Below are positions 17,735 through 28,004 of a stretch of 64,000 bases of DNA, in pieces (position 1 is the stretch's first letter; every line of letters starts with the position of its first letter). The stretch comes from Vibrio zhugei. GTDB taxonomy: Bacteria; Pseudomonadota; Gammaproteobacteria; Enterobacterales; Vibrionaceae. The notes under the pieces were generated by a model. It did not search any database, was not told the origin of the DNA, and worked only from the letters and a program-made list of their open reading frames with translations. Both the position numbers and the translations under genes were made by a program. The DNA lies in assembly GCF_003716875.1 (NCBI RefSeq), contig NZ_CP033078.1, forward strand, positions 744,001 through 808,000, given 5' to 3'.

Positions 17735-18868
17735 ATGGCGGTTAATGTAAATACAAACGTAGCAGCAATGACAGCACAGCGTTATTTGAACAGTGCGAAC
17801 AGCGCTCAGCAAAATTCAATGGAACGTTTGTCATCCGGTTATAGAATTAATAGTGCGAAAGATGATGCGGCAGGTTTACAGATCTCCAACCGTCTTAACT
17901 CGCAAAGTCGTGGCCTAGATGTTGCCGTACGGAATGCCAATGATGGTATTTCCATTGCGCAGACCGCAGAAGGAGCAATGAACGAAACCACCAATATTTT
18001 GCAGCGTATCCGAGATCTTTCGCTGCAATCGGCGAATGGTTCTAACTCTTCTGCTGACCGTAAAGCGATTCAAGAAGAAGTCACGGCCTTGAATGACGAA
18101 CTGAACCGTGTTGCTGAAACTACCTCATTTGGTGGTAATAGGCTGCTGAACGGCTCATACAACACCAAGTCGTTCCAAATTGGTTCTGGTAGTGGTGAAG
18201 CCGTCATGCTCAGCCTTGCTGACATGCGTAGCGACAATGAGAAAATGGGGGGAGGTGCTTACGTTGCCCAAAATGCCAAAGATAAAGATTGGGGAGTGCC
18301 CGCGACAGGCAATGATCTAACGATTGATCTTACGGATACCAATGGCCAGGCGCAAACCATCACCATTCAAGCTAAGCAAGGGGATGATATTGAAGAGCTG
18401 GCGACCTACATCAACGGACAAACAGACCTAGTTAAAGCGTCTGTCGATGATGAAGGCCGATTGCAAATGTTCGCCGGCAGTAACAAAGTTGAGGGGCCTT
18501 TGACCTTCAGTGGTGGACTTGCAGGTGAGCTCAATATGGGAGCGGAAGCTCAAAAAACGGTCAGTGACATTAATGTTGGTACTGTGGGTGGCGCTCAACA
18601 AGCGGTTGCGATTGTGGATTCCGCATTAAAGTTTGTTGATAGTGAACGGGCACAACTGGGTGCTTTCCAAAACCGTTTTGATCATGCGATTAGTAACTTA
18701 GAGAACATTAATGAAAACGTGAATGCTTCTAAGAGTCGTATTAAAGATACCGATTTTGCGAAAGAAACTACGGCGCTTACCAAAGCGCAAATCTTGGGAC
18801 AAGCTTCTTCGTCTGTATTAGCGCAAGCGAAGCAAGCTCCACAAGCGGCGTTATCTCTATTAGGATAA
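17735..18868 (+). CDS. flaC: Polar flagellin, second copy (FlaC-like position)
   Basis: 377-residue flagellin with the same D0/D1 plan as the gene upstream ([20 protein letters not shown] at the start; [20 protein letters not shown] near the end) but clearly diverged in the middle domain (residues about 170-280). It likely contributes as a minor or sheath-side subunit of the polar filament. The ATG follows TATTAGGAGAAAACCAC. It ends at a strong hairpin shared with the tRNA operon. The letter is by position after the first flagellin only. Confidence 0.85.
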   Translation: MAVNVNTNVAAMTAQRYLNSANSAQQNSMERLSSGYRINSAKDDAAGLQISNRLNSQSRGLDVAVRNANDGISIAQTAEGAMNETTNILQRIRDLSLQSANGSNSSADRKAIQEEVTALNDELNRVAETTSFGGNRLLNGSYNTKSFQIGSGSGEAVMLSLADMRSDNEKMGGGAYVAQNAKDKDWGVPATGNDLTIDLTDTNGQAQTITIQAKQGDDIEELATYINGQTDLVKASVDDEGRLQMFAGSNKVEGPLTFSGGLAGELNMGAEAQKTVSDINVGTVGGAQQAVAIVDSALKFVDSERAQLGAFQNRFDHAISNLENINENVNASKSRIKDTDFAKETTALTKAQILGQASSSVLAQAKQAPQAALSLLG

Positions 18869-18897
18869 TATCATCGGTTATCATTCTCGATGAATAA

Positions 18898-18929
18898 CAA
18901 AAAAACCCAGCCAAAGGCTGGGTTTTTTA
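18898..18929. terminator. Bidirectional terminator between flagellin and tRNA operon
   Basis: Perfect 11-bp stem AAAACCCAGCC / GGCTGGGTTTT with a 3-base loop. T runs follow it on both strands, so it can end the flagellin transcript and the convergent tRNA operon. Confidence 0.92.
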
Positions 18930-18931
18930 TA

Positions 18932-19016
18932 TGGTGCGGAAGGGGAGACTTGAACTCCCACACCTTGCGGCGCCAGAACCTAAATCTGGTGCGTCTATCA
19001 ATTTCGCCACTTCCGC
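18932..19016 (-). tRNA. tRNA-Leu (UAG), variant copy
   Basis: 85-nt class II tRNA with encoded CCA and anticodon TAG in a CCAGA / TCTGG stem. It differs from the six other copies at 18998, which changes the second G of the invariant D-loop GG (G19) to A and would weaken the G19-C56 tertiary pair. Last gene of the operon. Confidence 0.95.
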
Positions 19017-19075
19017 ATGAAACTTATATAGATGATTTGAATTGGATAGACGGTATCAAATGATCATTGTAAGAA

Positions 19076-19152
19076 TGGTGGCTACGACGGGATTCGAACC
19101 TGTGACCCCATCATTATGAGTGATGTGCTCTAACCAACTGAGCTACGTAGCC
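19076..19152 (-). tRNA. tRNA-Met (CAU), elongator
   Basis: 77 nt with encoded CCA. Loop CTCATAA gives anticodon CAT. The acceptor stem GGCTACG / CGTAGCC is fully paired, so it is the elongator type. Confidence 0.96.
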
Positions 19153-19165
19153 AAACCTAAATAGA

Positions 19166-19250
19166 TGGTGCGGAAGGGGAGACTTGAACTCCCACACCTT
19201 GCGGCGCCAGAACCTAAATCTGGTGCGTCTACCAATTTCGCCACTTCCGC
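19166..19250 (-). tRNA. tRNA-Leu (UAG)
   Basis: 85 nt, encoded CCA, anticodon TAG. Separated from the Met tRNA by 13 bp. First copy in the exact 246-bp periodic part of the array. Confidence 0.97.
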
Positions 19251-19308
19251 ACGAATTTTTATAGATAATTTGACTAGGATAGACAATATCAAATCATCGT
19301 TGTAATGA

Positions 19309-19383
19309 TGGCAGGTCTACCTGGATTCGAACCAGGGAATGACGGCATCAAAAGCCGTTGCCTTACCACTTGGCGATAGACCT
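19309..19383 (-). tRNA. tRNA-Gln (UUG)
   Basis: 75 nt with encoded CCA, loop TTTTGAT giving anticodon TTG, acceptor AGGTCTA / TAGACCT and discriminator G73. Confidence 0.97.
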
Positions 19384-19411
19384 ACAGGGATAGTATTTAC
19401 TATCTAAATAA

Positions 19412-19496
19412 TGGTGCGGAAGGGGAGACTTGAACTCCCACACCTTGCGGCGCCAGAACCTAAATCTGGTGCGTCTACCAATTTCGCCACTTCCAC
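19412..19496 (-). tRNA. tRNA-Leu (UAG), acceptor variant
   Basis: 85 nt. Compared with sister copies, base 2 is T instead of C (position 19495), turning the 2-71 pair into a G-U wobble; otherwise identical and probably functional. Confidence 0.96.
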
Positions 19497-19554
19497 ACGA
19501 ATTTTTATAGATAATCTGACTAGGATAGACAATATCAGATCATCGTTGTAATGA

Positions 19555-19629
19555 TGGCAGGTCTACCTGGATTCGAACCAGGGAATGACGGCATCAAAAG
19601 CCGTTGCCTTACCACTTGGCGATAGACCT
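19555..19629 (-). tRNA. tRNA-Gln (UUG)
   Basis: 75 nt, identical in form to the copy at 19309 and exactly 246 bp from it. Confidence 0.97.
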
Positions 19630-19657
19630 ACAGAGATAGCATTTGCTATCTAAATAA

Positions 19658-19742
19658 TGGTGCGGAAGGGGAGACTTGAACTCCCACACCTTGCGGCGCC
19701 AGAACCTAAATCTGGTGCGTCTACCAATTTCGCCACTTCCGC
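19658..19742 (-). tRNA. tRNA-Leu (UAG)
   Basis: 85 nt, encoded CCA, anticodon TAG; consensus copy of the repeat. Confidence 0.97.
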
Positions 19743-19800
19743 ACGAATTTTTATAGATAATCTGACTAGGATAGACAATATCAAATCATCGTTGTAATGA

Positions 19801-19875
19801 TGGTAGGTCTACCTGGATTCGAACCAGGGAATGACGGCATCAAAAGCCGTTGCCTTACCACTTGGCGATAGACCT
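19801..19875 (-). tRNA. tRNA-Gln (UUG), discriminator variant
   Basis: 75 nt. The discriminator base is A instead of the G73 found in the other four copies (position 19804). G73 is a known identity element for E. coli glutaminyl-tRNA synthetase, so this copy may be charged less well. Confidence 0.95.
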
Positions 19876-19903
19876 ACAGAGATAGCATTTGCTATCTAAA
19901 TAA

Positions 19904-19988
19904 TGGTGCGGAAGGGGAGACTTGAACTCCCACACCTTGCGGCGCCAGAACCTAAATCTGGTGCGTCTACCAATTTCGCCACTTCCGC
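19904..19988 (-). tRNA. tRNA-Leu (UAG)
   Basis: 85 nt, encoded CCA, anticodon TAG; consensus copy. Confidence 0.97.
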
Positions 19989-20046
19989 ACGAATTTTTAT
20001 AGATAATCTGACTAGGATAGACAATATCAAATCATCGTTGTAATGA

Positions 20047-20121
20047 TGGCAGGTCTACCTGGATTCGAACCAGGGAATGACGGCATCAAAAGCCGTTGCC
20101 TTACCACTTGGCGATAGACCT
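20047..20121 (-). tRNA. tRNA-Gln (UUG)
   Basis: 75 nt, consensus copy with G73 and encoded CCA. Confidence 0.97.
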
Positions 20122-20149
20122 ACAGAGATAGCGTTTACTATCTAAATAA

Positions 20150-20234
20150 TGGTGCGGAAGGGGAGACTTGAACTCCCACACCTTGCGGCGCCAGAACCTA
20201 AATCTGGTGCGTCTACCAATTTCGCCACTTCCGC
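20150..20234 (-). tRNA. tRNA-Leu (UAG)
   Basis: 85 nt, consensus copy; upstream end of the regular 246-bp array. Confidence 0.97.
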
Positions 20235-20290
20235 ACGAATTTTATAGATAACCTGACGAGGATAGACATATCAAATTATCGTTGTATAAA

Positions 20291-20367
20291 TGGTGGCTAC
20301 GACGGGATTCGAACCTGTGACCCCATCATTATGAGTGATGTGCTCTAACCAACTGAGCTACGTAGCC
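20291..20367 (-). tRNA. tRNA-Met (CAU), elongator
   Basis: 77 nt, same sequence as the copy at 19076, encoded CCA. Confidence 0.96.
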
Positions 20368-20440
20368 ATCTTTTTGAGCGAGATACTATAATATAATCTC
20401 GACTTGAGTTCCAATGCTTTAGCATGAAAGCTTTAAATAT

Positions 20441-20515
20441 TGGCAGGTCTACCTGGATTCGAACCAGGGAATGACGGCATCAAAAGCCGTTGCCTTACCA
20501 CTTGGCGATAGACCT
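20441..20515 (-). tRNA. tRNA-Gln (UUG)
   Basis: 75 nt, consensus copy; its 5' and 3' spacers on the Met side differ from the periodic part. Confidence 0.97.
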
Positions 20516-20543
20516 ACAGAGATAGCGTTTACTATCTAAATAA

Positions 20544-20628
20544 TGGTGCGGAAGGGGAGACTTGAACTCCCACACCTTGCGGCGCCAGAACCTAAATCTG
20601 GTGCGTCTACCAATTTCGCCACTTCCGC
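20544..20628 (-). tRNA. tRNA-Leu (UAG)
   Basis: 85 nt, consensus copy, second gene of the operon. Confidence 0.97.
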
Positions 20629-20667
20629 ATTCTTTCCTAAAAGCTCTATAAAAAAGCGCTTAGGAAA

Positions 20668-20744
20668 TGGTGGCTACGACGGGATTCGAACCTGTGACCC
20701 CATCATTATGAGTGATGTGCTCTAACCAACTGAGCTACGTAGCC
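20668..20744 (-). tRNA. tRNA-Met (CAU), elongator, first gene of the operon
   Basis: 77 nt, encoded CCA, anticodon CAT. It is promoter-proximal, 54 bp after the -10 box of the tRNA promoter. Confidence 0.96.
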
Positions 20745-20798
20745 ATTTCTAATTTTTGCTATCAGCGACATGTTGCCTTATTGCTGAGAACGGTGCGC

Positions 20799-20827
20799 AT
20801 TATGCGGATATGACTGTGTACCGTCAA
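20799..20827 (-). promoter_or_regulatory. Promoter of the 15-gene tRNA operon
   Basis: On the minus strand TTGACG, 17 bp, CATAAT, followed by a GC-rich GCGC segment where a stringent-control discriminator is expected. This is a strong sigma-70 site for stable RNA. Confidence 0.85.
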
Positions 20828-20973
20828 TAGTTTTTTTTGAATAAATCCCTTTAAAATGGCCGTTCGGAGTTTTTTTAAGCAAAGAGCCGTGTTTATCATC
20901 AAAAACCGTCTCTAAAACAACAATTTTACACATTAGGCTTTATTATAATTCACTTTTTTTATGCGTCATAAAA

Positions 20974-21000
20974 GAAAAAAAGCCAGCACACAGGCTGACT
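20974..21000 (-). terminator. Terminator of ychF
   Basis: On the minus strand AGTCAGC, 6-base loop, GCTGGCT (one G-U pair), then a long T tract; 23 bp after the ychF stop. Confidence 0.85.
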
Positions 21001-21022
21001 TTTTTCTGGTGTAGAACGGCAA

Positions 21023-22114
21023 TTACACATTGAAACGGAAATGCACAACATCCCCATCTTTCACAATGTAGTCCTTTCCTTCTAAACGCCATTTACCGGC
21101 TTCTTTCGCACCACTTTCGCCTTGGAACTGAATAAAATCATCGTAACCGACGACTTCCGCTCGAATGAAACCACGTTCAAAATCCGTATGGATTTTGCCC
21201 GCAGCTTGTGGGGCTGTTGCACCGACAGGAACGGTCCAAGCGCGAACTTCTTTGACACCTGCGGTGAAGTACGTTTGGAGATCAAGCAGTTCATAACCAG
21301 AACGAATCACACGGTGTAAGCCTGGTTCTTCAATACCAAGATCCGCGAGGAATTCATCACGTTCTTCGTCATCCAGCTCTGCCATTTCCGATTCGATCGC
21401 AGCACAAACAGGTACCACCACGGCGTTTTCATTTTTAGCGTGTTCGCGCACAGCGTCAAGATACGGATTGTTCTCGAAACCATCTTCATTCACATTGGCA
21501 ATGTACATCGTTGGTTTGAGAGTTAAGAAGTTTAAATAACCGACGGCAGCAAGCTCTTCTTTGCTCAAATCAACCGTGCGAGCCGAGCCCCCTTCAGTCA
21601 GCACAGGCAAGAGTTTTTCTAAGACGGACATTTCAAATTTCGCGTCTTTATCTCCGCCTTTCGCTTTCTTCGCTTGACGCTGCATCGCGCGTTCACAGCT
21701 GTCAAGATCCGCCATAGCGAGCTCAAGGTTGATGACTTCAATATCTTCCAGTGGGGACACTTTGCCTGCTACGTGAACGATGTTTTCATTTTCAAAACAA
21801 CGAACAACATGACCGATCGCGTCTGTTTCACGGATATTCGCTAAGAATTTATTCCCGAGCCCTTCACCTTTTGATGCGCCAGCCACTAAGCCCGCGATAT
21901 CCACGAATTCCATTGTCGTTGGTAGAACACGTTCTGGATTGACGATGTCTGCTAATGCAGTTAAACGTAAATCTGGAACAGGGACAACGCCTGTATTGGG
22001 TTCGATAGTACAAAATGGAAAGTTTGCTGCTTCGATACCCGCTTTAGTAAGCGCATTAAAAAGTGTTGATTTACCTACGTTTGGCAAACCTACAATGCCA
22101 CATTTAAAACCCAT
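21023..22114 (-). CDS. ychF: YchF (OLA1-type) translation-associated ATPase
   Basis: 363 residues, full length. Walker [10 protein letters not shown] at 9-17, switch region [12 protein letters not shown], and a C-terminal TGS domain (about 280-363). The G4 motif is NVNE rather than NKxD, the feature that makes this family prefer ATP over GTP. It binds ribosomes and acts in stress control of translation. It follows pth by 10 bp, the widely conserved pth-ychF pair. Confidence 0.96.
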   Translation of the reverse strand: MGFKCGIVGLPNVGKSTLFNALTKAGIEAANFPFCTIEPNTGVVPVPDLRLTALADIVNPERVLPTTMEFVDIAGLVAGASKGEGLGNKFLANIRETDAIGHVVRCFENENIVHVAGKVSPLEDIEVINLELAMADLDSCERAMQRQAKKAKGGDKDAKFEMSVLEKLLPVLTEGGSARTVDLSKEELAAVGYLNFLTLKPTMYIANVNEDGFENNPYLDAVREHAKNENAVVVPVCAAIESEMAELDDEERDEFLADLGIEEPGLHRVIRSGYELLDLQTYFTAGVKEVRAWTVPVGATAPQAAGKIHTDFERGFIRAEVVGYDDFIQFQGESGAKEAGKWRLEGKDYIVKDGDVVHFRFNV

Positions 22115-22124
22115 GACTATAACC

Positions 22125-22715
22125 TTATTCAGCTTTGAACGTGTGTAAGCGGTTTTGTGCTTTTGTTAGACCATCTTTTAACAAAATGTCGAGGCTGCGA
22201 ACGGACTCATCTACCACGGCATCTAAGCACTCCTGTTCTTTAGAAGGTGCTTTGCCTAACACATAGCCTGCTACTCTATCTTTATGCCCAGGATGGCCAA
22301 TGCCTATCCTGAGACGGTAAAACTCTTTATTGTTACCCAATTTAGCGATCGTATCTTTTAAGCCATTATGGCCGCCATGACCGCCACCTTGCTTGAATTT
22401 CGCCACACCAGGTGGTAAATCGAGCTCGTCGTGCGCGATCATGATTTCTTCTGGTGCAATCTGGTAAAACTTCGCCATAGCGGCAACGGCCTTACCAGAT
22501 AAATTCATATAAGTGGTCGGAATCAGTAAGCGTAGATCGACCCCATTTAGCTGAATGCGTGCGGTTAAACCAAAAAATTTAGGTTCACTCTTGAGCGTCA
22601 CGTTATGCATTCGAGCAAGTTCCTCGACCACCCATGCGCCAGCATTGTGACGAGTGCGAGTGTACTCTGGTCCTGGATTCGCTAATCCGACTAATAATTT
22701 TATTGGTTGACTCAA
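22125..22715 (-). CDS. pth: Peptidyl-tRNA hydrolase
   Basis: Releases tRNA from peptidyl-tRNA that drops off ribosomes. I place the start at the TTG giving a first segment [15 protein letters not shown] (196 residues), because the family begins here and GAAGGGA lies 9 bases upstream; the ATG at 22772 would add 19 residues without homology. The catalytic His23, Asn13 and the Asp in [11 protein letters not shown] are present, with [10 protein letters not shown] and [11 protein letters not shown]. It is followed by ychF. Confidence 0.93.
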   Translation of the reverse strand: MSQPIKLLVGLANPGPEYTRTRHNAGAWVVEELARMHNVTLKSEPKFFGLTARIQLNGVDLRLLIPTTYMNLSGKAVAAMAKFYQIAPEEIMIAHDELDLPPGVAKFKQGGGHGGHNGLKDTIAKLGNNKEFYRLRIGIGHPGHKDRVAGYVLGKAPSKEQECLDAVVDESVRSLDILLKDGLTKAQNRLHTFKAE

Positions 22716-22812
22716 GGTGTTGGTCCCTTCGTAAACGAAAAAGCGCCGTATGATAGCACAGAACGACTTCACGGTGCGAGATTACGTGATGTTTGTTTAT
22801 TCATCGTGATAT

Positions 22813-22845
22813 AAAAAAAGCGCCTTATCCAATGATAAGGCGCTT
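22813..22845 (-). terminator. Terminator of prs
   Basis: Perfect 12-bp stem AAGCGCCTTATC / GATAAGGCGCTT with a 4-base loop and a T run on the minus strand. It separates lolB-ispE-prs from pth-ychF. Confidence 0.93.
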
Positions 22846-22866
22846 AAAATCGTCATTAAGGAATGA

Positions 22867-23814
22867 TTATGCGTTAAACATTGCCGAAATGGATTCTTCG
22901 TTACTGATGCGACGAATGGCTTCAGCAAGCATGGTCGATAAGGTCAATTGACACACTTTACCTGTTGCTGCCATCTCTTTACTCAAGGTGATTGAGTCAG
23001 TGACGATCACTTGGTCTAATACTGAATTTTTGATGTTTTTCGCCGCATCGCCTGAGAAAATGGCGTGAGTTGCATAGGCAAATACGCGCTTAGCGCCGCG
23101 ATTTTTCAGTGCTTCAGCCGCTTTGCATAACGTGCCACCAGTGTCGATCATGTCATCAACAATAATGCAGTCACGGCCTTCTACGTCACCAATTAGGTTC
23201 ATTACTTCAGACACATTGGCGCGTGGGCGGCGTTTATCGATAATCGCAATATCAATATCACCCATCGCTTTTGCCGTTGCACGAGCACGGACGACACCGC
23301 CTAAGTCTGGAGATACAACAACAGGATCGACAAGTCCGCGAACTTGCATATCTTCAAGAAGTACCGGAGTACCGAAGATATTATCGACAGGGACGTCGAA
23401 GAATCCTTGAATTTGTTCTGCATGAAGGTCGATGGTTAAGACGCGGTCAACACCCACGTTAGAAAGGAAGTCTGCAACAACTTTGGCGGTAATTGGCACA
23501 CGAGCAGAACGGACGCGACGGTCTTGGCGTGCATAGCCGAAGTATGGGATTACAGCCGTAATACGTCCAGCTGAAGCACGGCGCATTGCGTCAATCATTA
23601 CGACCAACTCCATGAGGTTATCATTGGTTGGAGCACAGGTTGATTGAATAAGAAAAACATCGCTACCACGAACATTTTCATTGATTTGTACCGCGACTTC
23701 ACCATCGGAAAAACGGGAAACGGTAGCATCACCAAGGGAAATATAGAGACGATCAGCAATACGTTGGGCTAGTTCAGGTGTGGCATTACCAGCAAATAGC
23801 TTCATATCAGGCAC
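22867..23814 (-). CDS. prs: Ribose-phosphate pyrophosphokinase
   Basis: 315 residues when started at the GTG of [10 protein letters not shown], the same length and start codon type as in E. coli; upstream codons in the frame overlap the ispE spacer. It makes PRPP from ribose 5-phosphate and ATP for purine, pyrimidine, His and NAD synthesis. Seen: the flexible loop [20 protein letters not shown] with its catalytic Arg/Lys residues, and the PRPP-binding loop [13 protein letters not shown]. It follows ispE by 28 bp. Confidence 0.96.
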   Translation of the reverse strand: MPDMKLFAGNATPELAQRIADRLYISLGDATVSRFSDGEVAVQINENVRGSDVFLIQSTCAPTNDNLMELVVMIDAMRRASAGRITAVIPYFGYARQDRRVRSARVPITAKVVADFLSNVGVDRVLTIDLHAEQIQGFFDVPVDNIFGTPVLLEDMQVRGLVDPVVVSPDLGGVVRARATAKAMGDIDIAIIDKRRPRANVSEVMNLIGDVEGRDCIIVDDMIDTGGTLCKAAEALKNRGAKRVFAYATHAIFSGDAAKNIKNSVLDQVIVTDSITLSKEMAATGKVCQLTLSTMLAEAIRRISNEESISAMFNA

Positions 23815-23842
23815 GGTGGAAACCTCAGGGTTGCGTCCAGTT

Positions 23843-24718
23843 TTAAATAGAAAGGGTCTTGGTTGTTTCATAAACAACCAGTGCTTCTTTCAACGGCGAT
23901 GTATTTCGCCCTTGCGCGACAAACGCTGAAACACTATTAGTATCAAGTTTAGCAAGAGCAGTATTGGCTTGTTCCGCGTTAGGAAATTCCGCAAAAATGC
24001 AAGATCCAGTACCAGTTAACCTCGACGGCGCATATTGTAGCAGCGATGAAAGTTTATTATCAACCTCTGGATACAGTAATCGGACAATTTTTTCGCAATC
24101 GTTTTCGTAAGGTTGTGCTAAAAGTTCAGGCAGCGGGCGCTTAGGCGTATGGCGAGGTAAATCGGGATGGGTAAATACCTCTTTGGTCGAAATCGAGACA
24201 TTGGGTCGTACGACCAGATACCAAGATTCATTGGGTTGGACTGGCATCAATTGTTCGCCGACACCTTCAGCAAACGCTGCAAATCCTCGAATGAATACGG
24301 GGACATCGGCGCCAAGTTTGAGCCCCAACTGTGCTAACTCGTCGTCACTACAGCCAGTATTCCAGAGATGATTGAGTGCCACTAATGTGGTCGCGGCATT
24401 CGAAGATCCCCCACCGATTCCGCCGCCCATGGGCAGAACTTTTGTCAGCTCAATATGCGCGCCGCTGCGACATTGGGTATAGGTTTGCAGGGCAACGGCC
24501 GCCCGGTAGATAAGGTTCTCTTCTACTGGGACCTCAGGTAAGTCTGGACTGAGTGTAATGGCGGAATCCGAGGTAACCGTGATGGCCAACTCATCGCCAT
24601 AGTCTAAAAATTGGAAAAGGGTCTGTAATTCATGATACCCATCCTCCCTCTGACCATTGATGTAGAGGAATAAGTTCAATTTTGCCGGAGAGGGCCACTG
24701 AGTGGTCACTGTTTTCAT
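23843..24718 (-). CDS. ispE: 4-diphosphocytidyl-2-C-methyl-D-erythritol kinase
   Basis: 291 residues from the ATG that overlaps the lolB stop (TAATG), which implies translational coupling; an ATG 15 bp further upstream is possible. GHMP-kinase family: N-terminal [20 protein letters not shown] with substrate-binding residues, and the ATP loop [16 protein letters not shown]. It phosphorylates CDP-methylerythritol in the MEP isoprenoid pathway. The order lolB-ispE-prs is conserved in gamma-proteobacteria. Confidence 0.95.
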   Translation of the reverse strand: MKTVTTQWPSPAKLNLFLYINGQREDGYHELQTLFQFLDYGDELAITVTSDSAITLSPDLPEVPVEENLIYRAAVALQTYTQCRSGAHIELTKVLPMGGGIGGGSSNAATTLVALNHLWNTGCSDDELAQLGLKLGADVPVFIRGFAAFAEGVGEQLMPVQPNESWYLVVRPNVSISTKEVFTHPDLPRHTPKRPLPELLAQPYENDCEKIVRLLYPEVDNKLSSLLQYAPSRLTGTGSCIFAEFPNAEQANTALAKLDTNSVSAFVAQGRNTSPLKEALVVYETTKTLSI

Positions 24719-25338
24719 TATTGGACGGCCCATTTGCTAATCACAATACGTAGCTTAATCTGCCCTTGAGACAAGGATAAACGCGTTGGAAGGTACAACG
24801 GGGTGCCTTGATAAGGGTAAGCACTATAATCCGTATAGTTAACCAGCCAGCGCTTGTGATCGATTGTCGTAATGAGCGAACTCAGCGTATTGTTTTGATT
24901 GAGAATATGGTCATCGGAGTCACTTGGTAAACCTAATATCCATTTTTGTAATGGGATGATGGGTAAGCGTAGCCCAGTTAAACGTGCCACTAAAGCTTGC
25001 GCATCTTTGTCACGGAAGGTTTTATCATCATAGGTGTGAATCGTTGCGCCATCGTGAGTCATGGTCAGGTGCAAGACGGTTTGACCAAGGAAGTTGGTTA
25101 AACGCAAATCGGTATTCTCACCACGTTTACGCCATTGAAAGTTCATGGATTGCCGTTGTTGCGGCGAAATATATCCCATCTTGCCCGACAGTGTATATTG
25201 ATCGATCTGTGTTAAACGAGCTTGATGCTCGGACCAATCAACTTGGTAATCGGGGGAGTGTGTGACGGAACTGCATCCTGCTAAAAACAGTACAACTAGC
25301 GAGAAAAGTAGCGTAATACGTTGGGTGACAAATCTCAT
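24718..25338 (-). CDS. lolB: LolB outer-membrane lipoprotein receptor
   Basis: 206 residues from the ATG of [11 protein letters not shown], with lipobox LAGC ending at Cys22; longer reading upstream has no signal. LolB accepts lipoproteins from LolA and inserts them into the outer membrane. The body ([32 protein letters not shown]) fits the family. It is divergent from hemA with about 280 bp between, again the standard gamma-proteobacterial arrangement. Confidence 0.93.
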   Translation of the reverse strand: MRFVTQRITLLFSLVVLFLAGCSSVTHSPDYQVDWSEHQARLTQIDQYTLSGKMGYISPQQRQSMNFQWRKRGENTDLRLTNFLGQTVLHLTMTHDGATIHTYDDKTFRDKDAQALVARLTGLRLPIIPLQKWILGLPSDSDDHILNQNNTLSSLITTIDHKRWLVNYTDYSAYPYQGTPLYLPTRLSLSQGQIKLRIVISKWAVQ

Positions 25339-25619
25339 TTGTGCATTTCGTCCTTTTGGTGTGTCTTTATTATTAAGCCTATAACGGTGTTTTGGCAAAT
25401 TATGAGCAGAAAAACGACGGTTCAAACCTCTCGATAGCATGGCGATGAATAGACGTTTTGACTGTTGGATTGTTCTTTTACACCGTAATTTTGAGGGTAA
25501 ACTATAGCATTGATGTCAGGCCGTGGTGAAAAACAAATTTGATTAGGCTTTCATTCCCAGAGGTCATCAAGTAAAATTCTGCTCTTGATCAATGTTCTTA
25601 CCTGAGAATTCTCTATCAA

Positions 25620-26879
25620 ATGTCTTTACTTTCTATTGGTATCAATCACAACACGGCGCCTGTTGAACTGCGTGAAAAAGTCGCTTTCGGTCCAGAAAAA
25701 CTGAAAGATGCTTTGACGCAGTTGTCGGATAGTGCCTATGTGAATGGAGGCGTTATCGTATCGACCTGCAATCGCACTGAGCTCTACTGTGATGTCAAGA
25801 ATGCCAGTAAGAATAAGCTCATTGATTGGTTATCCAGCTTCCATGATGTTCCTCCGGAAGAAATCAAACCCAGCCTATACGTGCATGAAGAGCAAGCGGC
25901 GATTCGTCATTTGATGCGCGTCTCTTGTGGTTTAGATTCATTGGTGTTGGGTGAGCCGCAAATTTTGGGTCAGGTAAAACAAGCGTATGCCGATGCAAGA
26001 GAGCAAAATGCGGTCGATCCAGCGATAGAAAAATGGTTCCAAAAAGCCTTTTCGGTGGCGAAACGGGTCCGAACGGAAACCGACATTGGTGGTAACGCGG
26101 TATCGGTGGCTTATGCTACGTGTACCTTGGCCAAGCACATTTTTGACTCGTTGAAAGATGCAACCGTATTGTTGGTCGGGGCGGGAGACACGATAGAGTT
26201 GGTGGCGACTCATCTAGTCAGTCATCAGTGTAAGCGCATCATTGTGGCCAACCGGACTCGTGAGCGGGGGATGGCTCTGGCAGAAAGTGTCAACGGAGAA
26301 GTCATTGCCCTCAATGAAATTCCTGACCACCTTGCCAGCGCGGATATTGTGATCAGTTCAACGGCCAGTCCCTTGCCGATCATCGGTAAGGGGATGGTTG
26401 AAGCCGCAGTTAAAGCGCGGCGCCACAAGCCCATGTTGCTTATTGATATTGCGGTTCCTCGTGATGTGGAATCTCAGGTGGGGGATATCGATGATGTATA
26501 CTTGTATACCGTGGATGATTTGCAGTCCATTATTGATAGTAATATGGCGCAAAGAAAAGTCGAAGCGGTACAAGCTGAAAGCATCGTCAGCGAAGAAAGC
26601 GCCGAATTTATGGGCTGGATGCGATCCTTGCAGGCAGTCGACAGTATCCGCGATTACCGTACCAAGGCGAACGATACTCGCGAAGAATTGTTGGCAAAAA
26701 GCATGCAAGCCTTAGCGTCTGGCGCCGATCCAGAAAAATTGTTAATTGAGCTCAGCAATAAATTGACGAATAAATTGATTCATGCTCCAACGCGCGCTTT
26801 ACAGGCGGCTGCCCAGCATGGTGAGCCAGAAAAATTAGCGGTCATACGACAAAGTTTGGGTCTTGATGACCCTCAATAA
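25620..26879 (+). CDS. hemA: Glutamyl-tRNA reductase
   Basis: 419 residues. Reduces Glu-tRNA to glutamate-1-semialdehyde with NADPH, the first step of tetrapyrrole synthesis. The catalytic Cys50 is in [11 protein letters not shown], the conserved [20 protein letters not shown] follows, and the NADPH loop is [13 protein letters not shown]. The C-terminal dimerisation helix is present. First gene of hemA-prfA-prmC. Confidence 0.96.
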   Translation: MSLLSIGINHNTAPVELREKVAFGPEKLKDALTQLSDSAYVNGGVIVSTCNRTELYCDVKNASKNKLIDWLSSFHDVPPEEIKPSLYVHEEQAAIRHLMRVSCGLDSLVLGEPQILGQVKQAYADAREQNAVDPAIEKWFQKAFSVAKRVRTETDIGGNAVSVAYATCTLAKHIFDSLKDATVLLVGAGDTIELVATHLVSHQCKRIIVANRTRERGMALAESVNGEVIALNEIPDHLASADIVISSTASPLPIIGKGMVEAAVKARRHKPMLLIDIAVPRDVESQVGDIDDVYLYTVDDLQSIIDSNMAQRKVEAVQAESIVSEESAEFMGWMRSLQAVDSIRDYRTKANDTREELLAKSMQALASGADPEKLLIELSNKLTNKLIHAPTRALQAAAQHGEPEKLAVIRQSLGLDDPQ

Positions 26880-26908
26880 GATATCAATTGTAAAGTTAAG
26901 AAGAGACT

Positions 26909-27997
26909 ATGAAAGCGTCGATTTTAGTAAAGCTTGAAACCCTAGTAGAACGATATGAAGAAGTTCAGTATCTGCTAGGTGATCCAGAGGTCATTGGGGA
27001 TCAAAATAAATTCCGAACTCTGTCGAAAGAGTATTCTCAGTTAGAAGAAGTCACCAAATGCTTTCAAGCATACCAACAAGCGCAACAGGATTTAGAAGCC
27101 GCTCAAGAAATGGCTAACGAAGACGATGCTGAGATGCGCGAAATGGCAGAAGAAGAAGCCAAAGACGCCGAGCAACTGATTGCGAAATTAGCGTCGGATC
27201 TTGAAGTCTTATTGCTCCCTAAAGATCCCAATGATGACCGCAACTGTTTCCTTGAAATCCGTGCTGGAGCCGGCGGTGATGAAGCGGGGATTTTTGCCGG
27301 AGATTTGTTCCGTATGTACAGCCGTTTTGCTGAGAAAAAAGGCTGGAAAGTGGAAGTCATGTCAGCGAGTGAGTCTGAACATGGCGGGTACAAGGAAATG
27401 ATCGCGAAAGTCGCCGGAGAAGGTGTCTATGGCGTGTTGAAATTCGAATCGGGAGGACATCGAGTCCAACGAGTACCTGAAACTGAATCACAAGGCCGCG
27501 TGCATACCTCGGCGTGTACCGTTGCTGTGATGCCTGAAATACCGGAAGCAGAAGTGCCTGAATTGCGTACAGGAGACTTACGCATTGATACCTTCCGCTC
27601 ATCAGGCGCAGGTGGTCAGCACGTCAACACGACCGATTCAGCGATTCGTATTACCCACTTACCAACGGGGATTGTCGTGGAGTGTCAGGATGAGCGCTCC
27701 CAACATAAAAACAAAGCGAAAGCGATGGCCGTACTGGCAGCACGTATTGCCAAAGCGGAAGAAGAAAAGCGCGCCGCCGAAATTTCTGATACGCGCCGTG
27801 ACTTGTTAGGGTCGGGGGATCGTAGTGATCGCATTCGTACCTATAACTACCCACAAGGTCGCGTGTCTGATCATCGTATTAACTTGACGGTATATCGCTT
27901 GAACGAAGTGATGGGCGGCGATTTACAAACCTTGATCGATCCTGTTATCCAAGAGCATCAGGCTGACCAATTAGCGGCCTTAGCTGAGCAGCAGTAA
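26909..27997 (+). CDS. prfA: Peptide chain release factor 1
   Basis: 362 residues. Recognises UAA and UAG stop codons. The codon-recognition tripeptide is PET at 190-192 (P-x-T class; E. coli has PAT), and the catalytic GGQ is at 235-237 in [15 protein letters not shown]. It is followed 7 bp later by prmC, whose product methylates the GGQ glutamine. The ATG follows TAAGAAGAGACT. Confidence 0.97.
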   Translation: MKASILVKLETLVERYEEVQYLLGDPEVIGDQNKFRTLSKEYSQLEEVTKCFQAYQQAQQDLEAAQEMANEDDAEMREMAEEEAKDAEQLIAKLASDLEVLLLPKDPNDDRNCFLEIRAGAGGDEAGIFAGDLFRMYSRFAEKKGWKVEVMSASESEHGGYKEMIAKVAGEGVYGVLKFESGGHRVQRVPETESQGRVHTSACTVAVMPEIPEAEVPELRTGDLRIDTFRSSGAGGQHVNTTDSAIRITHLPTGIVVECQDERSQHKNKAKAMAVLAARIAKAEEEKRAAEISDTRRDLLGSGDRSDRIRTYNYPQGRVSDHRINLTVYRLNEVMGGDLQTLIDPVIQEHQADQLAALAEQQ

Positions 27998-28004
27998 TCT
28001 CATC

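Larger units (their letters stand above)
19166..20234 (-). repeat. Tandem Leu+Gln tRNA array with exact 246-bp period
   Basis: The five Leu genes start at 19166, 19412, 19658, 19904 and 20150 and the four Gln genes at 19309, 19555, 19801 and 20047, each step being 246 bp. The spacers (ATAGATAAT..TAGGATAGACAATATC and CTACAG.GATAGC) are also almost identical, so the unit was amplified as a block. Confidence 0.95.

Noticed and set aside
20543..20725. A 60-codon plus-strand frame in the tRNA array
   Set aside because: It runs through tRNA-Leu and tRNA-Met antisense; such frames arise in all tRNA clusters.
18932..20744. Repeat array as a possible CRISPR
   Set aside because: Repeats are 75-85-nt tRNAs with cloverleaf structure and encoded CCA; spacers are themselves repeated, so not CRISPR.
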